A stretch of DNA of 64,000 nucleotides, taken from assembly GCF_000344685.1 (NCBI RefSeq), contig NW_006920412.1, forward strand, positions 1,963,675 through 2,027,674, read 5' to 3'. The stretch is from Gloeophyllum trabeum ATCC 11539. Taxonomy: Eukaryota; Basidiomycota; Agaricomycetes; Gloeophyllales; Gloeophyllaceae. Position numbers and translations under genes: made by a program. The notes below the pieces were generated by a model. That model had not been told where the DNA came from, did no database searches, and saw nothing but the letters and a program-made list of their open reading frames with translations. This document shows, piece after piece, positions 1 through 9,856 of the stretch (its first letter is position 1; each line of letters starts with the position of its first letter).

Positions 1-121
1 CCGCCTCTATTATAGCAGACACTCGGGTATATGCTGGACATTTCCAAACTCGATGAAGCCTTTGGAGAGCGGAATGCGTCAGCGAGCCGGCGGCAACGGT
101 TGTATTACGCTTGAACGATTG

Positions 122-559
122 TACAGTCGACTCTGTCCTAACCCATAACGGGTCGTGGAACCCAAAAGTTATGGGTTTTTGCAGACTATGGGTTACCAGA
201 GCGTGTGACATTGTGTGACTACCTAGTAAGCGTGACAGACAGCCTATTCGGTATAGGCCGGACGTCGTTTATGACAACGTTTAGATACGGAATCTTGAAT
301 CTGGTAAGGGTTATCTTCTGAAATACCACGAGAACCGAGAATTAAGGGTCGAGATAGTCCAGGTTCTCGTGGGAAGGAGACCTGCACCTTCCTAATATAG
401 GTTGTTTTATGGGTTATGACCCTCCAAAAAGTTATGGGTTATGGGATACGGCAGACTTATGGGTTTTTACTATCTACCATGTCGGTGGAAGCCAAAAACC
501 TATGGGTTATTACAGGTTATGGGTTATGACAGGTATGGGTTAAGACAGAGTCGACTGTA
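122..559. mobile_element. MITE-like element A, TA-flanked
   Basis: An 11-bp perfect terminal inverted repeat, CAGTCGACTCT at 124-134 and its reverse complement at 547-557, is bounded on both sides by TA (122-123 and 558-559), as expected of a TA target duplication. Similarity runs further inward (CTGTC-C/T-TAACCC on both arms). The body carries about ten copies of an ATGGGTTAT-like motif in both orientations, concentrated near the ends. No transposase reading frame is present, so it would be non-autonomous. TA duplication and a CAGT end fit the Tc1/mariner superfamily, but that placement is inference. Confidence 0.7.
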
Positions 560-560
560 C

Positions 561-1241
561 CTCCGTCTGCTATATATATACCAAGGCCATGGCACTTCAA
601 AAATCAGAGGCCCTTGCTGGTTTAGCCATACCATTTAACATTTAGCGATGTTGCTCATAGCTACGAGGCCCCTACAGACGTCTTGTCTTCAAATTCAGCC
701 CACACGAGAACTCATATTCATCAGGGCAATTATCTTGGTCCCGCACTGATCTGGACAGGAGTTCTTGATCTGCTAGGTGGCGAAGTATTGTGCGTTCGAC
801 CAGTTACAGACTACAGTGGGTCACCGGTCACCAGTCACCAGTCAGCGTCTGTCATCGGCCGTGCAATTTTCAACAGCTGCTAGATCTGTTCATCCACAGC
901 TGACTGGTACTTACGCAGAATAATGACGGTCTCGCCGCTGCTGCGCCGCTGTAGCCTTCCTTAGCCCGGTCGCAAATTACCTCGTGCAATCCATACTGCT
1001 CTCAGCAGGCCTAGGGACGTCGCTCGGACTCACCAGCTGGACATGAGTAAAGTAACTCATTTGTCGGTTGCAAAGCCACGCTCGAGTATCACGAGTTCTC
1101 CCTGCCATCATAGCCCGTGCTACCAACCCGTTCTTTCCGTGAGTGAATAGCGAGAGGAACGTCTTCGCAAGCGGGCAATCCGCGCGTGCGAGGTGGCGCA
1201 ACCTAAGCTTAGGAACGAGGACGCACCGGAAGAACACAAAC
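561..1241. other. Spacer between elements A and B, no gene seen
   Basis: No reading frame here shows codon structure, splice-compatible exons or a recognisable motif on either strand. A short stretch with repeated GTCACC/CCAGT units occurs around 819-845. Apparent frames of 60-86 codons look like chance. Confidence 0.5.
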
Positions 1242-1505
1242 TACAGTCGACTCTCCCTTAACCCATACCTCCAATAACCCATAACCTCTAATAACCCATA
1301 CATTTTTGCGTCCACCGATTTGGTTCCTAATTAATTGTCACGACAACCCATAACTCTCTGATACCCCATAACCCATGCCTTTGTGAGGGTCCATAACCCA
1401 TAAATCGTCCTATTTTTAGCCCAATCAGAGCCATATAGACCACTACTTATTACTTTTATACTAATTACTTTCATATTCCAACCCAAAGCCACTTTTGGTA
1501 CTTCA

Positions 1506-1977
1506 CCCCTACAAAGCACGAACAAACAATCCAAATCAGGCAGGTAAATCATGTGACATTCCGAAGGCTCCGTCGACTACTCTATTAGGAAGCCGCCCTA
1601 ACCCTAGTTCTGATATATAGGTATTAATATCTCAATTTCTCATGACTGAATGGTGTAATGGATAGTGCGTCGAGTACATTATACCTGGTGCTGCTGGGTT
1701 CGATTCTGTGCGGTGTATTTTTCAGCGCTACATCATTTTTTTTGTAACTCATATCTGGAGCGGTAGTAAATCATTTTCTGTATTACTTATGCACCCTGTA
1801 GCACACAATTTTCATTCTGAAAATTTTATTATTTGTTTCTGAGTGAACAGAACACCAACAGTATGCACTACTTCTAAATGTGGCTGCGCGGCCTTGAGCG
1901 TGTGACTGCCCGGCGCTGGCGGAGGTCACATGACTCACCTTCCAGATGTAGCGTTGTTTGTTCGTGCTTTGTAGGGG
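1506..1977. repeat. Nested foldback inside element B (24-bp perfect inverted repeat)
   Basis: The 24 bases at 1506-1529, starting CCCCTACAAAGCACG, are exactly the reverse complement of 1954-1977. Outside these arms the match continues imperfectly for roughly 15 more bases. The arms enclose about 420 bp. This looks like a second small element inserted into B, or a hairpin arm pair of B itself. Confidence 0.7.
1644..1743 (+). other. tRNA-like pol III cassette (A box, B box, T tract)
   Basis: TGGTGTAATGG at 1651-1661 fits the tRNA A box (TRGYNNANNGG), and GGTTCGATTCT at 1698-1708 differs from the B box at its last base. T runs follow at 1718-1722 and 1735-1742. The sequence does not fold as a tRNA: the T stem has mismatches and the acceptor partner is displaced by about ten bases. 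It is best read as a decayed tRNA or the tRNA-derived head of a SINE within element B. Confidence 0.4.
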
Positions 1978-2211
1978 CGAAATAAGGCCAACTACCCAAA
2001 GCCCGTACTAATATGGCGTTGCACACCCATACCGGGCCACACGTAGCATAATGTGGCATCACGGACCGTCCGGCGTATGCCGGGTTCCCAGCCACATGTC
2101 ACGCTACCCGCCACTGTCACAGTCTGTCACACCCTGGTAACCCATAGTCTCCGAAAACCCATACCTTTCTGGGTCCACGGACCGCTATGGGTTATGGGAG
2201 AGTCGACTGTA

Positions 2212-2967
2212 GAGGGATTCGGAATACCAACTTGCAAGGAGTGGCGTAGGACATCGGTGTACATGAAGTCGAGGGAAACTAACATGCGCTGAGTTCAGGC
2301 TCCACCGGAAGTTGAAATTTCAAGCATGCATATAGGCGAGTACCGACGGCTGTGAGACACCCGCATTACACACATACTTATACCTTAAGTACTGTCGCAG
2401 ACGCCAAGCTCGCCTCCGCAAGCGCGGGTACTGGCACTGGGCCTGCGCGTGAGTGCTTCAATTTGAAACATTTGTGCCGAAGGCCAGGGCTCAAGGTGAC
2501 CAGCTTGTTGTCTGTTGTCCATGGCCCGGTGATTCTCAGCACATCCTACTGTACATACGAAGTAGTATCAAACTGCGAATCGAAGCAGTTTGGCCTGGAA
2601 ATGTACAACAATACGCTGGGTTCCAAAGTAAATTCTCGCGTGTGGTGTTTGGGCCGTCGAGTCGTACCTATCAGTACATATGCTTCTGGTAGAAAAAGTG
2701 CAGGACCTATGCAATCAAGCTCGAGAGACCGGAAACGCTTGGTTGCCCATGCCCGTGAATCGGGAGTAGCGGTATTGATCCGTTCCCACGTGCCAACGGA
2801 GGCCTTCCTCCGAAGTTTGAACTTCGTTAGTCGAAGCATTCCAATTTCTCTACCGCTCACCCTGAAACACCTCCAAGGGATCTCGTCGTTCAGGCGCCAT
2901 CATAGACATTGATATCTCCCTGTCTGCCGCTCGTGATCATCCTGGCCCACTTCGGACCCAAGTCGCG
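2212..2967. other. Upstream region of BCS1, no gene seen
   Basis: A 186-codon open frame covers 2352-2912 on the plus strand, overlapped by a 105-codon frame on the minus strand. Neither has a recognisable domain, and the composition looks random. The BCS1 promoter must lie in the right part. Confidence 0.4.
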
Positions 2968-4732
2968 ATGGATGCAACCCAAGGGCAGTCTGCACTTGTG
3001 GAGGCCGCTAAGATGCAGCCTACAACATCGCTGCCACAGTCACTGAATGCATCCTTTTTAACCAATATAATGGGCGACAAGTGAGTAACCCAACAGAATC
3101 AACTTTTTCTCGATTCTCAAGAATGACATAAAGCTAGTCCATACTTCCAGGCGGGGTTCGGTCTGATGGTGAGTCTTCCATGAAGCCACCGCGGCGTGGC
3201 ATTCCCCGTGATATCTTCTGAATATTATATGCTTGCAGGGTTTAGGCGTAGGCCTGACTGCTCTAAGGCAAGGGGCCATGCTCGCCTCAACTGTGTTACG
3301 CCGTCGCATGCTTGTGGAACTGGAAATAAACAATAAAGACCGGTCATATGAGTGGTTCCTCGCATGGATGGCTCATCAAGCGCAGCACGCTTCGGCATCC
3401 TCAAGCAAGCTCCCATGGAAAAACAGGTGGTGGCTGGCAAGCCACCAGTTGAGCGTCGAAACGATGTACGAACAACGGAAGAACGGAAGTTCCTCGGTGC
3501 TGTTCAAGTTGGTCGCAGGTCCCGGGACGCATTGGTTCAAATACCGAGGGGCTTGGATGCAGGTATACTAAACTCTCTGTGTGCGTCCTGTTCCTGAAGT
3601 TCACTCCTGGAGCTAGGTAAAACGTGAACGCGAAACGCGGGCTATGCAAATGATGTCGGGCGTCCCTTGGGAGACCATCACTCTGACCACCCTGTCTCGA
3701 GACCGCTTGCTCTTTCCGCGACTCCTCTCCGATGCGAGGGATCTGGCAATGAAGGGGCAAGAGGGCAAGCTCGTCATACATACAGCCTGGGGTATCGAAT
3801 GGAGGCCGTTTGGCCAGCCGAGGCGCAAACGACCACTACACAGCGTCGTACTAGACGAAGGGGTCGCCGATACGATACACCGAGACTTGACTTCGTTCTT
3901 GGAAAGACGGCAGTGGTACGCAGACCGAGGTAGGGGTGTCGTCGCTGTCCTCATGGTTCACGCCCGCTTACCCTGTAAAGGTATACCATATCGACGGGGG
4001 TACCTGCTGTATGGCCCACCTGGATCAGGGAAGACGTCGTTTATTCAGGCGCTTGCAGGCACGTTGGCGTATGACATATGCTTGCTCAATCTGTCCGAAC
4101 GCGGCCTCACGGACGACAAGCTGAACCATCTCCTTTCGAACGTTCCCGATCGGAGCTTCGTCTTAATCGAGGATGTAGACGCTGCCTTCAATAAGCGGGT
4201 GAAGACGGGAGAAGATGGGTAAGTGGAGTTTCGATGTGATATTATGTCCAGTCCTCAGGCGGCGCTGAATCCTTCCCATAGCTACCAATCAGCAGTCACT
4301 TTCTCTGGCTTTCTCAACGTCTTAGATGGCGTTGCATCAGGCGAAGAGCGCATCATATTTATGACGACGAACCATATCGAAAAACTAGACCCTGCTCTCA
4401 TTCGTCCAGGGCGCGTCGACCTCGCGGTCCTCATAGACGACGCGAGCCCTGCACAAGCAAGGAACCTATTCACGCAGTTTTATGGGGGTGATGATGCCCG
4501 GCAAGCTGCGGGCGTCCCAGACGATGAGCTGAAGGGTCTTGGGGATATGCTGGAGCATAAAGTAGCTGCAGAGGCGAAAACGGGAAGACGGGTCAGTATG
4601 GCTGCCTTGCAAGGCCTGTTCATACGTGCCGGCCCGAAGGAGGCTATCGATCGGTGCACGGAGCTTTTCGTGACAAGACGAACACCCACCTCGTCAGACG
4701 AGGAAGTTTTGGATGCTCTCGCTGTCGAGTAG
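2968..4732 (+). CDS. BCS1: Mitochondrial chaperone BCS1 (AAA ATPase)
   Basis: BCS1 is an inner-membrane AAA protein that moves the folded Rieske iron-sulfur protein across the membrane during assembly of respiratory complex III. Exons 2968-3080, 3138-3168, 3239-3562, 3617-3929, 3981-4218 and 4282-4732 join in frame to 489 aa. The N-terminal BCS1 domain shows [12 protein letters not shown], then RSYEWFLAW and LSVETMYEQ. The AAA module carries Walker [10 protein letters not shown], Walker [12 protein letters not shown], sensor [20 protein letters not shown]. The first intron boundary was set by the conserved NPYF motif: only an acceptor at 3137 restores frame. Intron 3930-3980 is 51 nt without a stop, so its removal rests on homology. 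The gene converges on BUD23. Confidence 0.95.
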
Positions 4733-4880
4733 GCTCGGTCACAGATTTATCTCGTCTGCATTTCTTCTCGAATGGCTATAGACGGGCCACGACTGGGTCA
4801 GCGACTCTGATGTCCACACAGGACTGAATCGTTACAGAGCGAGGGAACTAGTAGATAGTGGCTGCCATACACACATACAA

Positions 4881-5994
4881 CTAGAATGCAGGTCGCCGTT
4901 TCCGCCCTGTATATTGACTGTCTCTTGGTACGTCTTCCTTACCGCGACGCCGATACAGCTAGGACGAAATTCAAATGAGCGAGATTCTTCCGGCGCAAGA
5001 GAGATGAATGCTTACATCTTTCTTCTTCAAAATCCAGTCACGATCCTTGACATTATTCTTCTTGCTGTCCTTCCTTCTTTTCTCTCGCTCTCTCCGTTTC
5101 TCGAATTTAGCCCTCTCCCCCGCTTCTTCGCCTTCCAGGCCCTTGGGTACTTGCTGCCCTCCACCATTACCTACGAAAAGACACAGAAAGACCTTCTTGG
5201 CCTTTTTCGAGTTGGGATAATCGACTACGACACCTCCACCAAAGCCCGCTTTTTGGGCGATGGACGTTATGAGTTGAATTTGATCGTCTGAGGAGGGATA
5301 GAATTGCAGGACGGCTCGGGAGGGATTTCGTAAGGCTGAGTGCAGGGTCGTGAAGAAGCGGGTGAGGCGTCGTGGTGGTGAGGACGAGGGGTGGCTTGTC
5401 TCAGCATTGAGAAGCCATTGAATGACGGATATGCTGTACCGAATTATTAGCGCATGAGACCACAGGCATTTCCGCAGACTAACCTTATTGCACCATCGAA
5501 ACTCCCTGGGCGGAATCCGAACCCTTGCCCGATGTCTTGCAAGAATAAATCGCCTTCAACCTCCCGTTCCAGAGCCACCTCTCCGCACGAACGTTACCTT
5601 AGCGGGTACACAAACACAGACATAAGCCCTACTCACCTAGCATACTGGGGGCAATATCTACTCCTACCCAGGCGTGGCCTTGCTCTTCCAAGATTTCTCC
5701 TGATAGTCCAGATCCGCAACCTATATCCAGGAGGAAGGCTGGCTGGTCTGGGGGGAGGTTAAGTAGTTCCAATGCTCGATAAGTCATTTCGGCCTGGATC
5801 TGTTGAATTCGAGAACTGCAATGACAGTGAGTAAATATGATCCATTGGCGGACAGGTCGACGTACTTCTGCGTATACTTTTTCGCCTCCGTATCCCCGTA
5901 GTACTGCCATCCTTTCCTGAGTGACTGCGATCTGCGATAATTCATTGAGCAAGCTCACAATTTCAGGAGGTGCTATTAATTCTGGTCTGGACAT
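4881..5994 (-). CDS. BUD23: 18S rRNA (guanine-N7) methyltransferase BUD23
   Basis: BUD23 uses SAM to methylate N7 of a guanine in 18S rRNA during nuclear export of the small ribosomal subunit; it works with the adaptor TRM112. The start MSRPELIAPPEI (5959-5994) is family-typical. A gap of two introns follows around the short exon YYGDTEAKKYTQN, then SRIQQIQAEMT. SAM motif I reads LLDIGCGSGLSGEIL. Downstream exons give QDIGQGFGFRPGSFDGAI, RRLTRFFTTLHSALR, and the C-terminal basic tail of the family (KFEKRRERERKRRKDSKKN, ending DSQYTGRKRRPAF). The basic tail is normal in BUD23 and probably helps pre-rRNA binding and nuclear import. It is divergent with BET3 (194 bp between start codons). Confidence 0.93.
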
Positions 5995-6188
5995 TCTCCG
6001 AGATTGATACCAGCAATGGGGACGAGGACGTCGACGGTGGAGGGCGATTCGAGGTTTGCAAGGCTGGAAATTGTATAATTAGAGATCGGTGAGGCTTTGG
6101 CGTGAATGAGTCTTCTTTTCTCACGCTTCAGTGGGCACGTCCGATAATTCCTTCGGCTTGTGTTGGGCTTGTGCACATTCCAGGGACG

Positions 6189-6965
6189 ATGGCAACGTCA
6201 AGCAAGCAGTACAAGGCCATCGGCGAAGACATATGGAAGGGCAGAACGGAGAAAATTGTGAGTATCCACCCATCCTGATCCGCGACTGCCTCCCTGAACT
6301 AATGTGTCTAGAGTAGAACGCAGAGCTCTTTGCTTTGACGTATGGCGCTCTGGTCGTGCAACTTATACAAGACTACGAGGACTATGCCGAGGTCAACAAG
6401 CAACTCGAGAAAATGGGTTATAATATCGGCACGCGTCTGATCGAGGACTTCCTGGCGAGGAGTAATATTGGACGCTGCTCTGACTTTAGGGACGTGGGCG
6501 AGGCCGTGGCCAAGGTATGCACCGCGCATCCTTCGTTCTTCTGTTGCGTGTCAAACAAGAATGTTGGCTAGGTCGGATTCAAGTCATTCCTCAACATTAC
6601 ACCCACCGTCACACATTCTCAGCTACCACCCACGTCACCCACCGCCCCCTCTACCCAGGCAGGGACGTCATTTGTCTTGACGCTGGACGAGAATCCGTTG
6701 GCCGAGTTCGTAGAGTTGCCAGAAGAGGCTCTCGAAGGTGGACTATGGTTTAGCAATGTTCTCTGCGGTGTGCTACGAGGGTCATTAGAAATGGTGCATA
6801 TGCCTGTCCAGTCCATATTTCACTGCACCGCTGAACACACTCCAGATTCAAATGCAAGTCCAGGTCGATTTTTTGTCCGACGTATTAAGAGGTGATGAGA
6901 GCACTCAGATCCAAGTCAAACTGGTGAAGTATTTAGAGGAGGAAGTCCCGGTGGGAGATGATTAG
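6189..6965 (+). CDS. BET3: TRAPP complex subunit BET3 (TRAPPC3)
   Basis: BET3 is a core subunit of the TRAPP tethering complex, which activates the Rab GTPase Ypt1/Rab1 at the Golgi. Exons 6189-6257, 6317-6514, 6572-6793 and 6846-6965 give 202 aa, slightly longer than the usual 180-195. Visible signatures are [47 protein letters not shown] and [16 protein letters not shown]. The conserved palmitoylated cysteine region reads [13 protein letters not shown] low-complexity Thr/Pro/Ser insert (about residues 100-120, [16 protein letters not shown]) explains the extra length. The gene converges on uS13m, 260 bp away. Confidence 0.94.
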
Positions 6966-7225
6966 GTGCTTCATAGACTCGATGTCTGTACGATATGTAG
7001 CTGGGCAGGCAGCATATAATGTTCGAAGTACTTCCTACTCCCTGAGTTCAGCATGTTTAGCCCCCTATCAGCAGGAGGATGTGCAAGCAGCCACTCTTCA
7101 TTTTGGCGATAGAATGCACTGACTATCCTGCTGCCATGCCTGAAAAGGGATCTCAGTCGAATTCATTCGATAAACGAGAATAGCGCTCACCCCGTAGGTC
7201 GGCCAGGGAAACGTTAGAGATCCCT

Positions 7226-7815
7226 CTAAGCATAACGCTCAATCCTGTTGAGCTTTCGTGCCGTACTGGCATTGGTCTGCGTATTTTGACCTCTGACGGG
7301 CAAGCCCATGGCATGCCGTTTACCGACGTAGCTGCCGATCATACGCTGGTGGGCAATGTTTTCGCGCACCTCCCTTCGGAGGTCCGTTTCGATCTTCAGA
7401 CCTTGGAGTGGATCTGCGTGGAACCTGTTCCCGTTATGCCGTCCTGAAGGCTTCGCCTTGACATCTTTCGGAATCTCTGGAGCTTTCAGCTGCTGCACCG
7501 GTGTGGAGGGAGGGGGTGGCAGGAAGTCTGGCGAAGCGAGAGGGAACCTAGGCACGGGCGGTGCGGTTGAAGGTGAAGACAGGAACGCGGTCAGAGAGGT
7601 GATCTGGTTCGCGGTCAAGTCTCGGATTCTGCATTTGTCGTGAATTTGTAGTCTGGCGCAAAGGCGATGGGACACCTTGGGTCCGATGCCATAGAAGTGC
7701 GTCAACGCAAACTATGCAGGAAAAGTCAGCAGCTGACAGGTGCAGACCCGAGTAAACTTTCACGTACCCGTGCCAACTGTCTGTCGGGGAGGTTAACCCC
7801 CAGAACATGCACCAT
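7226..7815 (-). CDS. SWS2: Mitochondrial ribosomal protein uS13m (SWS2-like)
   Basis: This is the mitochondrial counterpart of bacterial S13, in the head of the small mitoribosomal subunit, contacting tRNA and bridging to the large subunit. Two exons (7768-7815 and 7226-7711) encode 177 aa. The start [16 protein letters not shown] followed by [17 protein letters not shown] is the classical S13 N-terminus with its helix-two-turn-helix. The C-terminal part has the expected basic motif [25 protein letters not shown] Pro-rich insert ([18 protein letters not shown]) of about 60 residues separates the two halves and is absent from bacterial S13. It is divergent with XAP5. Confidence 0.93.
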
Positions 7816-7973
7816 ATCCCTAGCCGCGAACTATCGAGGAACAAGCCGATCGGGAGTGCAAGCCCAATTCAAGCTCCGCTGCCACAGCACAGGACTACGA
7901 CCGCCACCGCTTTCTACTGCAGACCATACTTCTTCACCTAACTCCTTGATACCGCGAGCTCGAGCCTTGGACA

Positions 7974-9300
7974 ATGGCCGATAACAGAGGAGAAGCGCGT
8001 CGTACTGATGTCCTTGCAAAAGAACGCGACCGGATGCGCCAGGAGTACGAACGCCAGAAACAAGCCCTAGTTAACGAGACTGAGAAAGCTCGCCCTTCGA
8101 ACAACAAATTCGTCGGTCAAAATGATTCAATGGAAGAGTCGTTAAAGAAGAGCACTGTGGGTTTAGTCAGGCTAGAAGATTTTCAGCAGAGGAGGAAAGA
8201 GCTGGAGGAAGCCAAAGCCCGCGAGGCGGCTAGGACGAACGAACTCAAGTATGTCGTCAGCTACGGATTCTCGCTCCCTGCACTGTCTCTTTGGAGCTTT
8301 GCTGCTTGTCAGGGACGGATGGCTTACAGGGTGTGGAGTACTTGTTTAGGGATGAGCAGAAGAAAGTGAAGAAGCGGAAGAAGACTGCCAAGGCGACCTT
8401 GTCGTTTGCTATGGACGAAGAGGGAGCAGACGACGGTACACCCACGCCGGCTGAGGACTCTGGAAGTGAACCACCTTCTAAGCGGTCGAAATTCCGCAAG
8501 AACCCCGACGTTGACACCTCTTTTTTGCCCGACCGGGACCGTGAAGAAGCTGAGCGGCGGGAGCGGGAAAGGCTTAGGAAAGAATGGTTACAACGACAGG
8601 AAGAAATGAAACAAGAGGAGATTGAGATCACTTATTCGTATTGGGATGGGACCGGTCACCGGAAGAGCGTCGTCGTGAGTTTGTTACATACATCCTATAC
8701 CGTGACAGAGAAGCTCATGCTCCTATTGTGTGAAAACGTTGATATTTATGCTGTGCGACGGGCAATACGTATTGTCAGTGCAAGAAAGGAGATGATATCG
8801 CGGCTTTCCTGTCGAAGTGCAGGCAGCAATTTCCTGAGTTACGGGGTGTCAGTGTGGATAATTTGATGTATATCAAGGTATGCATCTATCCCTCTAGAAA
8901 GCTGTCTATGTTGATTCCTGTGGGTAGGAGGATCTTATCATCCCGCATGTACGTGTTTTGGTATGCTAACCCTGTATGAGGCCCGGTACTCACGTCGCGC
9001 AGCATTACACCTTCTACGACTTCATCATAAACAAAGCACGTGGGAAGTCGGGTCCATTATTCAACTTCGACGTGCATGACGACGTACGCTTATTGGCGGA
9101 CGCTACCAAGGAGAAGGACGAGTCGCATGCCGGTAAGGTAGTGGAACGGAGTTGGTATAATAAGAATAAGCATATATTCCCCGCTTCGAGATGGGAGGTG
9201 AGTGCCTACACCCGGCGAGTCTGCACTCTCCATTCATACGTCTTTACCTTGCTAGGTCTATGACCCGGAGAAGACCTATGGCAAATATACTATTGCTTGA
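7974..9300 (+). CDS. XAP5/FAM50 family nuclear protein
   Basis: FAM50/XAP5 proteins are nuclear factors linked to the spliceosome in animals and to circadian and chromatin control in plants and algae. Exons 7974-8248, 8350-8674, 8779-8877, 8928-8948, 9003-9197 and 9256-9300 give 319 aa. The N-terminal half is charged and coiled-coil-like ([25 protein letters not shown]). The acidic/basic middle holds a probable nuclear signal (KKVKKRKK). The C-terminal XAP5 domain is clear: [71 protein letters not shown]. Exon 4 is only 21 nt (EDLIIPH). Frame and family motifs fix the first acceptor at 8349. Confidence 0.93.
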
Positions 9301-9608
9301 CGGATGAAGTGTCCACACCGTTGTACTGATCCTATTCGCTCGCCGATGCCAGCATATTTGAGGTAGAAATGCATGTATTAGATCTCATAGGTTGGAATGC
9401 AATCTGGGCATATCTCTTCGGATGAATGCACAACACCAAACATAACATGCGTCTGAATGAGAACTTGCAGGTCTTCGGTCCATCGCCAGAGCCGGGTTAT
9501 CTAGGGCGCACAGGAATGTATCAATTTGGCCAGTCAGTCATCGTTTCCTGGATAGGACTTACGGGTACCTTGTTTAAGCTAATATGACAAGTACGCAGGG
9601 TGTTTTCA
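9301..9608. other. Intergenic, no gene seen
   Basis: 3' flank of the XAP5 gene and of the small minus-strand gene beyond. No domain or credible splice pattern was found. Confidence 0.4.
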
Positions 9609-9810
9609 TTAGGGGTCTGCTTCCCGCCGGTACGGGGCGCTGCCCTCGGAGCCAGGGGGAGTGCGAGCCTGCACGCCACCTACATAGGCGGCAGCAAGAC
9701 ATGTGGCAATGGCACGGCGAGTAAGTTGTAAGGTACGTACCTGGAGCGGCGAAGGTAATCCCGGCAGTCAAGAGGCCTAGCAAAATAACGAGGGTCTTCG
9801 GAGACAACAT
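9609..9810 (-). CDS. Candidate small secreted protein (46 aa)
   Basis: I do not recognise a family. The first exon starts with a textbook signal peptide, MLSPKTLVILLGLLTAGITFA followed by AP. Splicing GCTCCAG to the exon after an ATGTAG acceptor gives GGVQARTPPGSEGSAPYRREADP and a stop at 9609-9611. The start lies 39 bp from a strong TATATAA on the minus strand (9849-9855), which supports real transcription. The mature part would be only about 23 residues, Pro/Gly/Ser-rich, without cysteines. Further exons or a longer downstream frame (to about 9500) cannot be excluded. Confidence is limited by size. Confidence 0.4.
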
Positions 9811-9847
9811 AGCGGGTGTGGAATGCAGAATACTTTCAGTCGACGCT

Positions 9848-9856
9848 TATATATCA
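9848..9856 (-). promoter_or_regulatory. TATA box of the small secreted-protein gene
   Basis: TATATAA read on the minus strand about 40 bp before the ATG at 9810. The short distance implies a very short 5' leader. Confidence 0.4.

Larger units (their letters stand above)
1242..2211. mobile_element. Inverted-repeat element B, TA-flanked, same family as A
   Basis: It starts with CAGTCGACTCT (1244-1254) and ends with the reverse complement (2199-2209), again between TA dinucleotides (1242-1243, 2210-2211). The subterminal zones are packed with TAACCCATA-type repeats in the left arm and the complementary ATGGGTTAT type at the right end, as in element A. At 0.97 kb it is twice the size of A because the centre holds a foldback and a pol III-like cassette. 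No transposase is encoded. The shared ends show that A and B were mobilised by the same enzyme; the parent element is not in this window. Confidence 0.7.

Noticed and set aside
1644..1743. Functional tRNA gene
   Set aside because: A and B boxes fit, but T stem and acceptor stem do not pair at the right positions.
121..2211. TAACCC-rich sequence as a telomere or subtelomere
   Set aside because: The unit is TAACCCATA in both orientations within inverted-repeat elements, not a head-to-tail TTAGGG array.
2352..2912. 186-codon open frame, plus strand
   Set aside because: No domain, chance-like composition, and a comparable frame on the other strand.
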